Source of the DNA: Fulvimarina pelagi HTCC2506
GTDB lineage: Bacteria > Pseudomonadota > Alphaproteobacteria > Rhizobiales > Rhizobiaceae
NCBI RefSeq assembly: GCF_000153705.1
Contig: NZ_DS022272.1
Span: 3,440,332-3,504,331, forward strand
Reading direction: 5' to 3'
Length of the DNA stretch: 64,000 nt
Made by a program: the position numbers and the translations under genes. Of this stretch, positions 63,887 to 64,000 are shown piece by piece. Under the pieces are notes generated by a model. It had not been told where the DNA came from. It ran no database searches and saw nothing but the letters and a program-made list of their open reading frames with translations. Each line of letters begins with the position of its first letter. Position 1 is the first letter of the stretch.

Positions 63887-64000
63887 GGGCAGGCGGCCTA
63901 AGTCTCTGAACCATGGTCACCCCCTGCCTCCTGGCCGGGGTCTGTTTCGGGGGGCTCGACCCGCGACCGAGCCTCAGACATGGGTCCCCAACTCTCCTCG

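Noticed and set aside
63900..63990. GC-rich inverted segment after the BMP binding-protein gene
   Set aside because: Stem is short and mismatched; no convincing intrinsic terminator.

Overview
The window looks like the chromosome of a GC-rich alphaproteobacterium, most likely Hyphomicrobiales (Rhizobiales). The evidence is gene content and order: gshB beside yifB/comM, maf-aroE-coaE, an SH3/DUF1236 envelope protein, a fused allantoinase/OHCU decarboxylase, an oxoprolinase-type hydantoinase, and palindromic repeats of a type widespread in alphaproteobacteria. Genus cannot be fixed from the sequence alone; an Aurantimonas-like relative is only a guess. No rRNA, tRNA, CRISPR array, prophage or intact insertion sequence was seen.

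Positions 1-27767 look accessory. They open with a large unrecognised protein that runs off the left edge. Next come a decayed SOS-response-associated peptidase (SRAP) gene and a 1137-residue secreted SH3/peptidoglycan-binding protein. A stress and one-carbon block follows: a Csp-like copper-binding four-helix protein, an SRPBCC-alcohol dehydrogenase-SDR operon, manganese catalase, a DUF2383 ferritin-like protein, a second zinc alcohol dehydrogenase and a second SDR. A phospholipid cluster resembling E. coli ybhP-clsB-ybhN has an extra 56-residue membrane protein. Two divergent Crp/Fnr regulators precede a PQQ-dependent alcohol dehydrogenase with the lanthanide-type Asp-x-Asp signature, its periplasmic binding protein, a cytochrome c and a small secreted protein. 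The region ends with a universal stress protein and runs into a yifB/comM gene cut just before its Walker A motif. That position suggests a genomic island inserted in yifB.

Positions 27768-45749 look like core chromosome: gshB, sthA, dacB-like PBP4, glk, mepA, a PfkB/adenosine kinase, guaB, a wrecked Gfo/Idh oxidoreductase, an intact Gfo/Idh gene coupled to a fused hydantoinase/oxoprolinase, and maf-aroE-coaE. After coaE lies a palindromic repeat and then a compact transcript candidate: a 25-codon ORF whose Shine-Dalgarno is a 14-nt perfect complement of the 16S rRNA 3' end, a three-tier hairpin, and a strong terminator. This is the most unusual small element in the window.

Positions 45750-63886 form a purine-salvage and degradation region. 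Xanthine dehydrogenase (xdhABC) makes urate; HIU hydrolase, OHCU decarboxylase/allantoinase, allantoicase and ureidoglycolate lyase take its oxidation product to glyoxylate and urea. A BMP-family nucleoside-type ABC importer follows xdhC, and a LivGFHM-type importer lacking its binding protein follows the allantoin genes. Urate oxidase is absent from the window. An SH3/DUF1236 gene with its own terminator separates the two divergent halves.
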